In this document: one piece after another, positions 22,530 through 33,490 of the stretch | Layout: each line of letters opens with the position of its first letter | Numbering within the stretch: the stretch's first letter is position 1 | Origin: Eublepharis macularius | Lineage: Eukaryota > Chordata > Lepidosauria > Squamata > Eublepharidae | Assembly (NCBI RefSeq): GCF_028583425.1 | Contig: NC_072795.1 | Span: 10,439,001 to 10,503,000 of the forward strand | Length of the DNA: 64,000 nt | Direction: 5' to 3' | Notes under the pieces: generated by a model | The model's input: only the letters and a program-made list of their open reading frames with translations | Databases searched by the model: none | What the model was told of the DNA's origin: nothing | Position numbers and translations under genes: made by a program

Positions 22530-23464
22530 CTGTACAAGTCAACCTAAGATATTTTATTTGTTTATTTTTATTTATGTCACTTATAATTAGAGATGGGAAC
22601 GAACAGCAATACGAACTTTAAAAAGCCACAAACAGCCCAATCAGCTGTTCACAAACAAGCTGTTCATGAGGCCCCATTCTACACGAACAGGTGGTTGTTG
22701 CAAGCCTCATTTGTTGCTGTTTGTTGCTGTTCGTCAAGCCAGATAATCTGGCACATGCAGATAATCTTGGCAACCAGAGGCAGACTCTGTCTGAACTTCT
22801 GCTGTTGCCCTGGAAACCCCAATCGAAGCCCAATTTAGCTTGATAGGCAAGTCTTCCTTTCAAGTGTGGAGCTCCAAATTTGTTTCAACAAGGGAGCAAA
22901 GAGCAGGGGGGAGGGGGGCTCCCAGCTCTGGTTTTGCAGACAGTGAGGGAGAGACAGTTGCTGTTGGCATTTTGAGAGAGGGACAGGGAGAGTGCATTGG
23001 AGCTTGAATTTTCTTTGTGTGTGGTGCGATAGGGATCTACCTCTTCAAGTTCCAGGGCTGCTGCCAGGCTCTGGGCCAAGCTATTATTTATTACTGGTAC
23101 CTTTCCTGCTGCCTGCTCAGGTAAGGTTTCTGGGAGTGGTGAGGTAGGGATCTACACTTTCAGGTTCCAGGGCTGCTGCCAGGCTCTGGGGCCAAGCTAT
23201 TATTTATTATTGGTACATTTCCTGCTGTCTGCTCAGGTAGGGTTTGTGGGAGTGGTACAGTAGGGATCTTGATGGCTGGAGGAGAGCCTGCTGGCTCCCA
23301 TAAACAACGAACAATGAACATGTTCATGAACAGGTCATTTTTGTCAATGTTCGTTGTTCATTGTTCATGGAACGAACAACATATTCATTTTGTTTTCTGT
23401 TCATGCCCATGCCTACTTATTACCCGCCTTAAATAAATAAAATATCTTAGGTTGACTTGTACAG
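22530..23464. repeat. Palindrome split by a hAT insertion
   Basis: CTGTACAAGTCAACCTAAGA at 22530 and its exact complement ending at 23464 form arms of about 35-45 bp. They enclose the hAT element at 22588-23415. Without the insertion this would have been a compact hairpin. Confidence 0.75.
22588..23415. mobile_element. hAT non-autonomous element (TAGAGATGGG ends), 828 bp
   Basis: The ends are TAGAGATGGGAACGAACAGC and GTTCATGCCCATGCCTA. The flanking 8-mers CTTATAAT (22580-22587) and CTTATTAC (23416-23423) match at 6 of 8 positions, so it is an older insertion. The interior has inverted GTTCATGAAC/GTTCGT motifs and a locally duplicated block, GTTCCAGGGCTGCTGCCAGG, at about 23048 and 23164. It belongs to the family of 34643-35368 and 29176-29908. 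Confidence 0.82.
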
Positions 23465-23822
23465 TCACAGTTGGTTGGCTGCATACCCTAAGTGAAGGAC
23501 TGCAACAAAAATGCCCCAAAAGGTATTGGTGAGGTGATGCCAATGTTGCTCTGCCGTCTTTTCCCCAGTCCGAAGTAAGCATTTTGCAAATCGACCCCTA
23601 CAAGTACGAGCCACTTAATGGCTATGCTATTGCCTGGGAGGAGCCAAAGACAAAAAGCACTCATGCACAATACGTACATTCCTCTTCCCTCCAATGGAGT
23701 TATGCTACACTAGGCCTCAGACTCTCCCCTTGGAAGCCAATGGGTTAATTGCCATAAAGGAAAATGCTCATGCCAGAAGAGGCTTCACCTAGGAGAAAAC
23801 ACTACGTAAACCAAAATTCTCC
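23465..23822. other. Unassigned sequence
   Basis: No exon or repeat assigned. Confidence 0.4.
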
Positions 23823-24173
23823 CTAATCAATAAATATCATAAATATATCAATACAAATAATAATAAATAGTAATAAATATATTCAAACAGTGTGCAAGTG
23901 CAAAAGTGCATACAATATTTTAAATACATCAATTAATCAGTCGTCCATACAACAATTTATTATATAAATAAATAAAATGTTCATCAAAATTTTTTACAAT
24001 TCACATAGAATAAGTCTCTTGAGTAGCTGGTTGAAGTTTAGAGAACAAGAAACAAGAAAAGTTTACAATGTATTACATTGTATGCATGGACTGCACCTTT
24101 AAGGGCTGTTCCTAATATTGGATGGGTGTAATTCCAAGTCTACAATAATTTTACACGGATTTTACCTCTAATA

Positions 24174-24211
<38 letters not shown>

Positions 24212-24385
24212 TATGTGAATTGCAAAAATGTTTGATGAACATTTTATTTATTGATATAATTAATTGTTGTATGGATGACTAATTAATTGAGGTATTTAAA
24301 ACATTGTATGCACTTTTGCACTTTCACACTGAATATATTTATTAATATTTGTATTGATGTATTTATGGTATTTATTGATTAGAAA
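23823..24385. repeat. Long inverted repeat with (TTA)n near the centre
   Basis: The left arm, about 23823-24012 (AATCAATAAATATCATAAAT ... CACATAGAATAA), is matched by an inverted right arm, about 24208-24385 (ATTCTATGTGAATTGCAAAA ... TATTTATTGATT). The loop contains a (TTA)n microsatellite at 24172-24211. The inserted arms could form a hairpin near 180 bp. The element type is unclear. PLE-type inverted dimers elsewhere in the window have the same architecture. Confidence 0.75.
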
Positions 24386-24397
24386 GAATCTTGATGA

Positions 24398-24637
24398 AGG
24401 AAAATGCAGCAGCCTTCTGAGGCTAGCTCAGGGCCAGTGCCTGCATGTGCTGCCGCTGTGTGCACAGTAAATACCAGCCCGAAACACACAAACATTTCAA
24501 GGGAAGGGTTGTTACATCTTCATTTCCCAGTTTTCTTCCGCTGTTCTGGAAGCAGCTTTAACAAGCCGAACAAGTGCTTTTCAGGTGTATTTTCAGTATT
24601 TGATTTTTTTCAACATGCCTTCAATGTCTACACTGTC
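24398..24637 (+). repeat. Segmental duplication block, left part
   Basis: This sequence (GCAGCCTTCTGAGGCTAGCT onward) is about 95% identical by eye to 30140-30375. It continues after the L1 at 28418-29175, so the L1 inserted into one copy of a duplicated block. Confidence 0.85.
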
Positions 24638-27600
24638 TCTTAAGATTCCATTCCAATTCTTTATTATTCATTGCTGTCAGCTGTTCTTGAAGAATTTTAA
24701 TATCCTGGTAGATTTTCTTTTTCCCTGGTCTTTTCTTTAACTGCCAAAGAAATACAGTTAAAGAAAAGACCAGGGAAAAAGAAAATCTACCAGGATATTA
24801 AAATTCTTCAAGAACAGCTGACAGCAATGAATAATAAAGAATTGGAATGGAATCTTAAGAGAATGAATCAAAAGGCATTCGAAGGCGCAAATAACCCTGG
24901 AAAATATTTGGCATGGCAATTAAAGAAGAGAAAGGAGAAGAAAATAATAAATAAAATCTGTGAGGACAATAAAGTGTACCTGGAACAGACAGCTATTAGC
25001 AGAGCCTTTTATAAATTTTATGCCAAATTGTATAATAAAAAAGAGGTGAATAAAGACTCAATAGCGACATACTTGGAGAAAATGAAGCTCCCAGTAATTT
25101 CGGAAGCTTGGAGAGACAAATTGAACAATGAAGTAACGGAGGAAGAAATAAGAAAGGCAGTACAGTCAACAAACTTGGGAAAGGCGCCAGGACCGGATGG
25201 ACTTACAGCCAAATTCTATAAGGTAATGGCTAATGAACTGGCACCATTCCTAAAAGATGTGATTAATGGTGATTTAAAGGATCAATGAATCCCAGACACT
25301 TGGAGTGAAGCTAATATATCACTGATCCCCAAAGAGGGGCAAGATCTGACTAACGTGAAAAACTATAGACGTATATCGTTACTTAATAATGATTATAAAA
25401 TTTTTGCGAAGATACTGGCGGAAAGAGTGAAGGGATGGCTTTCTGAAGTTATTGAGGAGGAGCAAGCTGGTTTTTTGCCAAATAGACAAATCAAAGACAA
25501 TTTAAGGACAGTTATAAATGCTATTGAATACTATGACAAACGTTGTGACAAGGAGGTTGGCTTCTTCTTTGTGGACGCTGAAAAAGCGTTTGACAATTTG
25601 AACTGGGACTTTATGTTTGCCACCATGGAAAAGCTACAAATGGGAGAAAGATTCATAAGAGCAGTAAAGGAAATTTACAGAGACCAGAGTGCAGCAATTG
25701 TGGTGAATGACGAGGTGACCAAGAAATTGACTATAGGTAAAGGAACAAGACAAGGTTGCCCGTTGTCTCCACTGTTGTTTATTTTGGTTTTGGAAATACT
25801 GATGATACAGATACGAGAAGACAATACAATCCGTGGAATAAAAATAAAGGACTTTTCCTATGAGGTCAGAGCATTTGCGGACGATATAATGCTAATTGTG
25901 GAAGATCCAATGGAGAATATGCCAAAAGTAATAGAGAAGATTAAGGAGTTTGGAGATTTGGCAGGATTTTATGTAAACAAAAAGAAGTCAAAGATATTAT
26001 GTAAAAATATGACTAAACAGAAACAACAATTATTAATGGAAATAACAGACTGCGAAGTAACAAGTAAGGTGAAATATCTGGGAATTGAACTGACTGCAAA
26101 GAATATAGATTTATTTAAAAACAACTATGAGAAACTATGGACTCAGATAGAGCAAGACTTGATTAAATGGAACAGACTGAATTTGTCATGGTTGGGAAGA
26201 ATTGCAGTAATTAAGATGAATGTGTTGCCAAGAGTGATGTTTCTATTACAGACAATACCAATTATCCGAGACTCTAAGCAGTTTGAAAAATGGCAGAGGA
26301 AAATATCAGATTTTGTTTGGGCAGGCAAAAAGCCTCGAGTGAAAATGAAAGTGTTACAAGATGCAAAAGAAAGAGGCGGAATGCAACTGCCCAACCTAAG
26401 ACTTTATTATGACGCAATTTGTTTAGTGTGGTTGAAAGACTGGATGATGCTGAAAAACCGGAAATTACTGGCCTTAGAAGGATATAAAAAAAATTCGGAT
26501 GGCATGCATATTTATGGTATGATAAAGTAAAAGCGGACTCTATGTTCTTACATCATTATATTCGGAGAAGCCTATTCACAACTTGGAAGAAGTACAGGAA
26601 TTACCTACAAGATGGAATCCCCTCATGGGTGGTTCCATATGAAGTAATAGATCCGAGAACTGTCGATAATGAACAACAGTGTTTAACATACAAGGAGATA
26701 ACCCGAATGGAATTTTCTAAACCCAAAATAAAGACGCAGGACGAGTTGTCTCCAAGTTATGATTGGTTTCAGTATAGACAGATCAGAGATCTTTATAATT
26801 CGGACTGTGTGAAGGGAGGGATAAGAATGGAGAATTCGGAATTAGAACAGGCACTTTTACAAGAGGATAAAAAGGAAATCTCTAAGGTATATAAAGTGCT
26901 GCTGAAATGGTATACTGAAGATGAAACAGTTAAAGTGCAAATGGTGAAGTGGGCTATAAACTTTAATAAAGAAATAACAATGGAGGCGTGGAAATACTTG
27001 TGGAAAAATACGTTGAAGATCACGACATGCACCAATATTAAAGAGAATGTCTATAAAATGATTTATCGTTGGTATCTGACACCAAAGAAAATTGCGCTAG
27101 GGAATTTGAATATGTCTAACAAATGCTGGAAATGTAAAAAGCATGAGGGATCTTTGTATCATATGTGGTGGACTTGTGAGGTAGCTAGGCAGTACTGGGG
27201 GGAAATAATAAGAGTAATAAGTGAGATTTTACAATTTCAAATTAATAAGAACCCAGAACTCCTGCTACTGAACTTGGGAATGGAGGATATTCCAGCACAA
27301 TATAGGACATTGCTATTTTACATGACAGCAGCGGCTAGACTTTTGTACGCGCAAAAGTGGAAAGTGCAAGAAGTGCCAACTATTGAGGACTGGATATATA
27401 AATTGCTGTACATGGCGGAAATGGACAAAATGACAAGGAAACTGAGAGACCTTGATCCAGGACAGTTCAACACGGATTGGGAGAAGCTGAAACAATATTT
27501 AGTGAAGAAATGGGAGGTGGGAGGAGAACTGTGGCAGTTTGAAAATTACTGAAATACAATAAAAGTAGAGGGAGGTGACTTTACCGGGGGGTGGAGAGGT

Positions 27601-28417
27601 AAATGAGAACTTCTAAGCAACTATTTTATTAGACTGTTATATATAGCATTAAGTATTATAGGTGTTATTACAAGAACTATAATGATAGAAATTAACTAAT
27701 TATAAGGATAGAAACTAATTAATTTCATTTCTGGCAATAATTGTATAATGGAGATAATTTTATAATTGCAATGAAGGAATTTAAGTAAGGTGGGAAAATA
27801 TATATTAATGTATAGATTATGTATTAAATTGATTGAATTGGTTTGGAGGTATATATGGGTCAAATTGGTTGACTATTTTTGGTGGATAGTTGCATAATGA
27901 AAGAATAATACAATTATATAATTAAAACAGTATGAAGATGAGATATGTAGAAAAAGAAATATATAGAGTATAAGTTAAATTGGTTGACTTATATTGAATG
28001 TACTGTTTATAGAAGCATCTAAAAATATGCTAAATGAGGGATAAATTGTTTGCCCCATATTGAAGATGAGATTATAAAATAGAGTATAGAGTACCAAAAT
28101 TAGCTAAATGATTATTACCAAAAGAAAATATGCCAAGAATGTATTATTTAGTTATGTATTATTTAGTTGTTAAAGTAAGTAGGAAGACAGAAGGAGCACT
28201 GTGTTATATAGATAAGCTTAGAAGAAAGTGAAAGATTATGTTTGACAGATAGAATAAATTTAAAATGAGTAAGGGAAAAGGGACAAGGGGTTGGAAAACT
28301 GTTGGAAGTCAACAAAAGGGGGGGGAAAGGGAGGGGGTTAGAATTGGAAAAATTAAAGGAAACTGATTGTAATGTACAATTTAATGATATCTAATCCAAT
28401 AAAATTATTTTTAAAAA
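24638..28417 (+). mobile_element. L1 LINE, 5'-inverted and truncated, with clear target-site duplication
   Basis: The 3.8-kb insertion is flanked by the 15-bp duplication AATGTCTACACTGTC (24623-24637 and 28418-28432). It ends with an AATAAA signal (28399) and a short A run. The first 106 bp (24638-24743) are an inverted copy of 24755-24861, the mark of twin-priming integration with an overlap retained. ORF2 follows from the post-endonuclease linker through the cysteine motif, then about 860 bp of 3' UTR. The unoccupied site is visible in the paralogous block near 30370-30385. Confidence 0.93.
24744..27552 (+). pseudogene. L1 ORF2 reverse transcriptase and C-terminal domain, disabled
   Basis: The reverse-transcriptase blocks are all present in order: KAPGPDGLTAKFYK, QAGFLPNRQIKDN, the VDAEKAFDNLNW catalytic block, GTRQGCPLSPLLF and the FADDIM active site. 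The C-terminal part has a CWKCKKHEGSLYHMWWTC cysteine/histidine motif. One nonsense codon (TGA at 25286-25288, arginine in the sister copy at the window start) and one frameshift in an A run near 26488-26495 interrupt it. The 5' half (ORF1 and endonuclease) is missing because of 5' truncation. Otherwise it is open over about 930 codons, so the copy is young. The protein would copy its own RNA at nicked target DNA. Confidence 0.93.
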
Positions 28418-28545
28418 AATGTCTACACTGTCGATCACATCCTTATTCTGTCCTTCCTCAAGAGTACTCAGAGGAGTGCGCATGGTGCCTCCCTCCTCCA
28501 TTCTATTCTTACAGCAACCCTTTTGAAGTAGGTTAGATTCAGAGC

Positions 28546-28763
28546 CAAACTACAGGTGACGCCTGACAGTAGTTGGACACTTGTCAGCTTCCCTCAAGTT
28601 TTGATGGGAAATGTAGGCATCCTGGTCTTGCAGCTTGGCTCTCCGACTGCTGTCCAATGGACTTTTCAACTGTCACTTGTCCAACATTCCGCCAAGCTGC
28701 CTATATTTCCCATCAAAACTTGAGGGAAGCTGATAAGTGTCCAACCTGTGTAGTTTGGGTCTG
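28546..28763. repeat. Foldback element inside duplicated block
   Basis: The inverted arms CCCTCAAGTTTTGATGGGAA and TTCCCATCAAAACTTGAGGG surround a centre with CTGTCCAATGGAC. The outer arms begin with AGCCAAACTACAGGTGAC and end with GTAGTTTGGGTCT. Orthologous to 30493-30723, with a short deletion in the right outer arm. Confidence 0.82.
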
Positions 28764-28764
28764 A

Positions 28765-28858
28765 GGGATGTAACTGGTCAAAGGCTACCCAGGGAGCTTA
28801 ATGGCAGAAAGTGATTTGAACCTGAGCTTCTAATACTTTAACCACTACACCACATTTG
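28765..28858 (-). mobile_element. tRNA-derived SINE fragment
   Basis: On the minus strand it reads GTGGTGTAGTGGTTAAAGTA, then a B-box-like GGTTCAAATC, then a truncated core. A longer version of the same copy lies at 30725-30838. Confidence 0.65.
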
Positions 28859-29175
28859 CTCACAAACAACTTCAAAAACATGTAATGAAATAACACCACA
28901 TCTATTTTTACTATAAAGGCATGGAGCAAGACAGAGCTTCCTCCACTGGTACAGACTGTTCTCTTTCTTGGCAACTTCATAATCTTTTATCAGAATTTCA
29001 AGGGCTAACTGTGCTTGGCATCCTTTCATGGCTACTTTCTTTTCCAACAATACCACCTGGGCCTTAAACTCAGCCAGCAAATTTAATATTGACTTTGTTT
29101 ATCCTCACATGAGCTGCGCTGAGAGGTGCTCAGTTTCTTCATCCTGACCCAACATGCCACACAGACAACTGAAGG

Positions 29176-29908
29176 TACCAATAATAAATAATAGCTTGGC
29201 CCAGAGCCTGGCAGCAGCCCTGGAACTTGAAGGGGTAGATCCCTATCCCACCACACACAAAGAAAATTCAAGCTCCAACGCACTCTCTCTATCAAAATGC
29301 TAACAGCAGCTGTCTCTCCCTCTCCACTGTCTGCAAAGTCAGAGCTGGGAGCCCCTCTCCCCCCTGCTCTTTGCTCCCTTGTAACAAATTTGGAGCTCCA
29401 CACTCGAAAGGAAGACATGCCTATCAAGCTAAATTGGGCTTAGATTGGGGTTTCCAGGGCAACAGCAGGAGTTCAGACAATCCCTGCCTAAGAGCAGAAC
29501 CACAAGTGACAAAAGGCACAGATTGGACACTTGTCTGTTTCCCTCAAGTTTTGATGGGAAATGTAGGCATCCTGGTCTCGCAGCTTCGCTCTCTGACTGC
29601 TGTCCAATGGACTTTTCAACTGTCACTTGTCCAACATTCCACCAAGCTGCCTATATTTCCCATCAAAACTTGAGGGAAGCAGACAAGTGTCCAATCTGTG
29701 CCTTTTGTCACTTGTGGTTCTGCTCTAAGTTGCCAAGGGAATTGATTGCACATGCCAGACTGTCTGGCTTGACAAACAGCAACGAACGAGGCTTGCAACG
29801 ACCACTTGTTCATTTAGAATGGGGCTTCACTAACAGCTTGTTCGTGAACAGCAGATTCGGCTGTTCGTGGCTTTCCTTTGTTCGTATTGCTGTTCGTGCC
29901 CATCTCTA
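29176..29908. mobile_element. Left-truncated hAT element (TAGAGATGGGCACGAAC family)
   Basis: It aligns with 34857-35368 but begins abruptly at GTACCAATAATAAATAATAG. Its right end GCCCATCTCTA is intact and is followed by CTGGATAC, the same flank as at 35369. It is therefore a duplicated copy of the same insertion, with the left end lost at the duplication junction. A foldback element sits inside it. Confidence 0.82.
29491..29725. repeat. Foldback element inserted in a hAT element
   Basis: Arms of about 95 bp run from AGCAGAACCACAAGTGACAA to GTCACTTGTGGTTCTGCT. CTAAG occurs immediately on both sides. The paralogous hAT copy near 35179-35190 lacks the insertion and reads CTGCCCAAGTTGCC, giving an empty-site comparison. 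Confidence 0.82.
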
Positions 29909-30139
29909 CTGGATACTTGGATGAGAATGTGATCACCTGCTGAACTTACCCTGAACACACATCTCATTTACATACAAGTTGCGTCCTCCCCTCCCATCAC
30001 TTCAATTTGAATGTTCAGTGTTCAACTTAATCTTTGTACTAAGCACGTTTGTGCCTGTCCAGTAGCTGCTTATTTTCCAGAACCATGATGCTCCCCAGAA
30101 AAATAACCACACCTTTCATAAAGCAGTGTGAGAACACTC
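29909..30139 (+). repeat. Segmental duplication block (match to 35369-35605)
   Basis: The flank to the right of the hAT end, CTGGATACTTGGATGAGAAT through AACACTCACATAAA, is nearly identical to 35369-35605. It shows that the whole hAT-plus-flank region was duplicated. Confidence 0.85.
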
Positions 30140-30492
30140 ACATAAATGCTGCAGCCTGCTGAGGCTAGCTCAGGGCCAGTGCCTGCATGTGCTGCCGCTG
30201 TGTGCACAGTAAATACCAACCCGAAACACACAAATATTTCAGGGGAAGGGTTGTTACATCTTCATTTCCCAGTTTTCTTCCACTGTTCTGGAAGCAGCTT
30301 TAACAAGCCGAACAAGTGCTTTTCAGGTGTATTTTCAGTATTTGTTTTTTTTTCTACACACCCTCAATGTCTACGCTGTCGATCACATCCTTATTCTGTC
30401 CTTCCTCAAGAGTACTCAGGGGAGTGTGCATGGTGCCTCCCTCCTCCATTCTATTCTTACAGCAACCCTTTTGAAGTAGGTTAGATTCAGAG

Positions 30493-30723
30493 CCAAACTA
30501 CAGGTGACGCCTGACAGTAGTTGGACACTTGTCAGCTTCCCTCAAGTTTTGATGGGAAATGTAGGCATCCTGGTCTTGCAGCTTGGCTCTCTGACTGCTG
30601 TCCAACGGACTTTTCAACTGTCACTTGTCCAACATTCCGCCAAGCTGCCTACATTTCCCATCAAAACTTAAGGGAAGCTGACAAGTGTCCAACCTGTGTC
30701 AGGTGTCACTTGTAGTTTGGGTC
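30493..30723. repeat. Foldback element, complete copy
   Basis: Full inverted arms from AGCCAAACTACAGGTGACGC to TCACTTGTAGTTTGGGTCT. It is the best-preserved representative of this foldback family in the window. Confidence 0.82.
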
Positions 30724-30724
30724 T

Positions 30725-30838
30725 GAGGGATATAATTGGTCAAAGGCTACCCAGGGAGCTTAATGGCAGAAAGTGATTTGAACCCGAGCTTCCCAGATCT
30801 GACTCTAATACTTTAACCACTACACCACATTTGCTCAC
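30725..30838 (-). mobile_element. tRNA-derived SINE fragment
   Basis: The minus strand gives GTGGTGTAGTGGTTAAAGTA and GGTTCAAATC, in the same position as the copy at 28765. It includes AGATCTGGGAAGC, which is missing from that copy. Confidence 0.65.
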
Positions 30839-31002
30839 AAACAACTTCAAAAAATGTAATGGAATAACACCACGTCTATTTTTACTGTAAAGGCATGGGG
30901 CAAGACAGAGCTTTCTCCACTGGTACAGACTGTTCTCTTTCTTGGCAACTTCATAATCTTTTATCCAAATTTCAAGGGCTAACTTTGCTTGGCATCCTTT
31001 CA

Positions 31003-31792
31003 CAAAACCAACAGTGGAAACCACACTGGAGGATCCGAATCAATAATTACCACACTTAAGTAAATATTTGTTCGTATATTCTGTGCTCAGTGAACCTCAA
31101 TATAAATATTATACAATCTATTCCAAACTACAGAATAATAATTTACCAACTGCAAACTTTGCATCTCTTCAGCATGTATAGAGCATCTCTCTGTTGCTCT
31201 ATACATGCTGAATAGATGCAAACTTTGCAGTTTAAGAGTGAATTGTTGACGGTGGTTCTGACGAGGGACTCCTGATGTAGCAGAGGGAAACAAGCTGGAC
31301 ATCAGCCAGCCCCTTGTTGAGTCCATGCCAGACACGGGCTTTGATATCTTCTCAGCCACCTGAAACGTACAACTAGACTTTATGAATAGCCTTGTGTACA
31401 CGAACAAAAATTATTAGCCTTGTGTGCACTAGCGAATATCATGCTGCATTTTCTTAGGTTCTATACCCAACTGATGAGACTTCTGTACGTCAAAGATGGG
31501 GATTTGAGCTACTAAAAGGATTTAATAAATATTCATTTTGGAGCTGTCGCTATTATTGCTGTGTTAAAATTGTCTTTGTGAAAATTACTAAAATGTGTGT
31601 TATTCACTGTATCAAATGTAAATTATTGTTCTGTAGTTCGGAATAGATTGTTTAATATTTATATTGAGGTTCACTGAGCACAGAATATATGAACAAATAT
31701 TTACTTTAGTGTGGTAATTATTGATTTGGATCCTCCAGTGTGGTTTCCACTGTTGGTTTGCTGTTTAACGGAGGTTGGCTTCTTTATTGTGT
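31003..31792 (+). mobile_element. 790-bp inverted-repeat element, probably PLE-derived
   Basis: It is flanked by a perfect 12-bp duplication GGCATCCTTTCA (30991-31002 and 31793-31804). Its uninterrupted site is visible in the paralogue near 29018-29030. The outer arms of about 130-150 bp (CCAACAGTGGAAACCACACT ... and its complement) face each other. A second short palindrome built on ATAGAGCATCTCTCTG lies near 31165-31215. The middle holds a hammerhead fold. There is no open reverse-transcriptase frame. The target duplication without hAT-like length fits retroelement integration. Confidence 0.8.
31266..31324 (+). ncRNA. Hammerhead ribozyme-like fold
   Basis: Stem I is a perfect 6 bp: GGACUC (31266-31271) with GAGUCC (31319-31324). 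The core follows at once as CUGAUGU (31272-31278), against the consensus CUGANGA, so A9 is replaced. A short, poorly paired stem II (AGCAGAGG) leads to GAA (31287-31289). Stem III pairs ACAAG (31290-31294) with CUUGU (31313-31317), and CUGG (31295-31298) with CCAG (31306-31309) across a three-base bulge. The predicted cleavage base is U31318. Hammerheads of this kind are known from PLE terminal repeats. The A9 change and weak stem II make present-day activity doubtful. Confidence 0.72.
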
Positions 31793-31945
31793 GGCATCCT
31801 TTCATGGCTACTTTCTTTTCCAACAATACCACCTGGGCTTTAAACTCAGTCAGTAAATTTAATATTGACTTTGTTTATCCTCACATGAGCTGTGCTGAGC
31901 GGCGCTCAGTTTCTTCATCCTGACCCAACATGCCACACAGACAAC

Positions 31946-33349
31946 TGAAGGGTTTGCTTGATGCCACTCAGCATCAAAGACAACTGGGCCACCATAAGAC
32001 AATGGACAGGATGTTTAGGAACTCTCTTCTTCATATCATGATGTCTGCAGTCCTTCCTGACATGTCTCTTGGGAACATCCTCTCCTGACTCCAAGGGTTA
32101 GAGTGTAGTCCTGAATGTCAGGGGCTGTGGGTTTGAGCCTGGCCAAGGACTTTGTGATCCTGACGCCTTTCTGTTTTTACTTTTCTGGGAGAGGAGTGTG
32201 TTTGTCTCAAGAGGGGGTTGGGGACTTTTGGTGCTTTGGCTGCCAGCTTGGACCTTGCCAGCAAGGAGGTAGGCACTCTGTCTTCTGCAAGAGTGTGTGC
32301 CCCCTCTGAGCTGGGGACGGCACCTGTATTGGAGCACTGCAGTTGCATAATCTTTGCATTCTGTGTGGGAAAGGGAATGGCCTTTGCAGGTGGTGGCTGT
32401 GATCACTGTCAGGAATTTATTGAACTTACAAAAATATAACTGAACCACAGCAAGGGCCTAACTAGTGGTACAGGTCAGGCCCGGGGTCACTCCTGGACCT
32501 CTCTCCTGACCTGTCTGGGCAAGCAACCTGCTGTCCCGGGTGCGAGCCATCCATGGTATGGCTGCGATCTGGCCTGGCCAGACAAAGTGGTCCACCCCTT
32601 TAAAGCTCCCCCACCCAGCCATAAAGCTGCAGGGGCAGACTGGCTTGTCCAGGGGTTCCCCACCAGGGTGTCAGTCCTTGCAACAAAGCCAAGAAACAGC
32701 CAGCTGCTCCTGACAGATCCCAATTCCCCATCAAAGGGGATATGCCAAGGGTGCTCACCAGCTTGCTCATTTTCTCCTCACTTATAACCTGCCCCCCAAG
32801 GCTAAGTCAGACCACCAAGACAATTACCTGTCTCCTCTAACAGTGCAAGGTAAGCGAAAAACTCTGCTCCCAATGTGCCAATTGTAGGAGAGAAGAAAAA
32901 AATCCTACCTGGCCCCAAGAACGGTGACCAGCTAAACCTGCACTGAAATAGGGTGAGGTGGGTGGGCCGAGCACGAGATGCAAGTGGGATGCTGAGGGAT
33001 GGAGCGGCTTTTTAAGGCCTCCCCTCAGCACACACCTGGATGCCCGGGAAAGCGCCATCTACCTCCCTCCTCTGGGGAGGCAAATAACGGTCCCTGGCCA
33101 AGGTGGTTGTTGCCACTGGCCAAGGATACTGCCTTGTCTCCACCTTCATGTGCCACTCATGGAGCTGTCAACAGTAAGTCTCATGTACCAGAGTTTCTAT
33201 GGAACCAAGAAAGCAAGCTCTGCTGGCCACACCTGGCCAGGCTCACCCAAAAACGTATCTCCGTGCTAAAAGTCCTTTGGGATCAGATTGGTGCCACTGA
33301 AGTTAGATGGGTAGCTGCATGCCACTGCCCCAGCTAAACTGAGGATTAC
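31946..33349. other. Unassigned sequence, moderately GC-rich
   Basis: Frames of 60-116 codons occur, but none carries a domain I recognise and none has consistent splice context. Stretches such as CAAGGGCCTAACTAGTGGTA suggest an unidentified repeat. Confidence 0.4.
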
Positions 33350-33490
33350 ACTGTATAGTATTAATTGAATTATTTTACATATTATTTAAAATGCTGATTC
33401 AATGTTCAAATGTTTTCATATTTGCTGCCTTGGGGACAGTATTTGAGTTGGAAAGATGGCATAAAAACATTTTAAATAAATGCATAATAA
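33350..33490 (+). mobile_element. Possible LINE 3' end (CR1/L2-like)
   Basis: GCTGCCTTGGGGACAGTATT, then AAGATGGCATAAAAACATTT and AATAAATGCA. This resembles the 3' tail of vertebrate CR1/L2 elements (GCCTTGGG... GGCATAAAAAT). Confidence 0.45.

Larger units (their letters stand above)
28418..29175 (+). repeat. Segmental duplication block, right part
   Basis: Continuation of the block interrupted by the L1. It matches 30376-30990 and 31805-31945. It ends at 29175 (ACAACTGAAG), where it joins an unrelated truncated hAT element, a rearrangement junction. Confidence 0.82.
30140..31945 (+). repeat. Segmental duplication block with empty L1 site and a PLE-like insertion
   Basis: It matches 24398-24637 and 28418-29175. 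It lacks the L1, and instead carries a 790-bp insertion at 31003-31792. Each of the two blocks therefore serves as the empty allele for the other's insertion. Confidence 0.85.
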
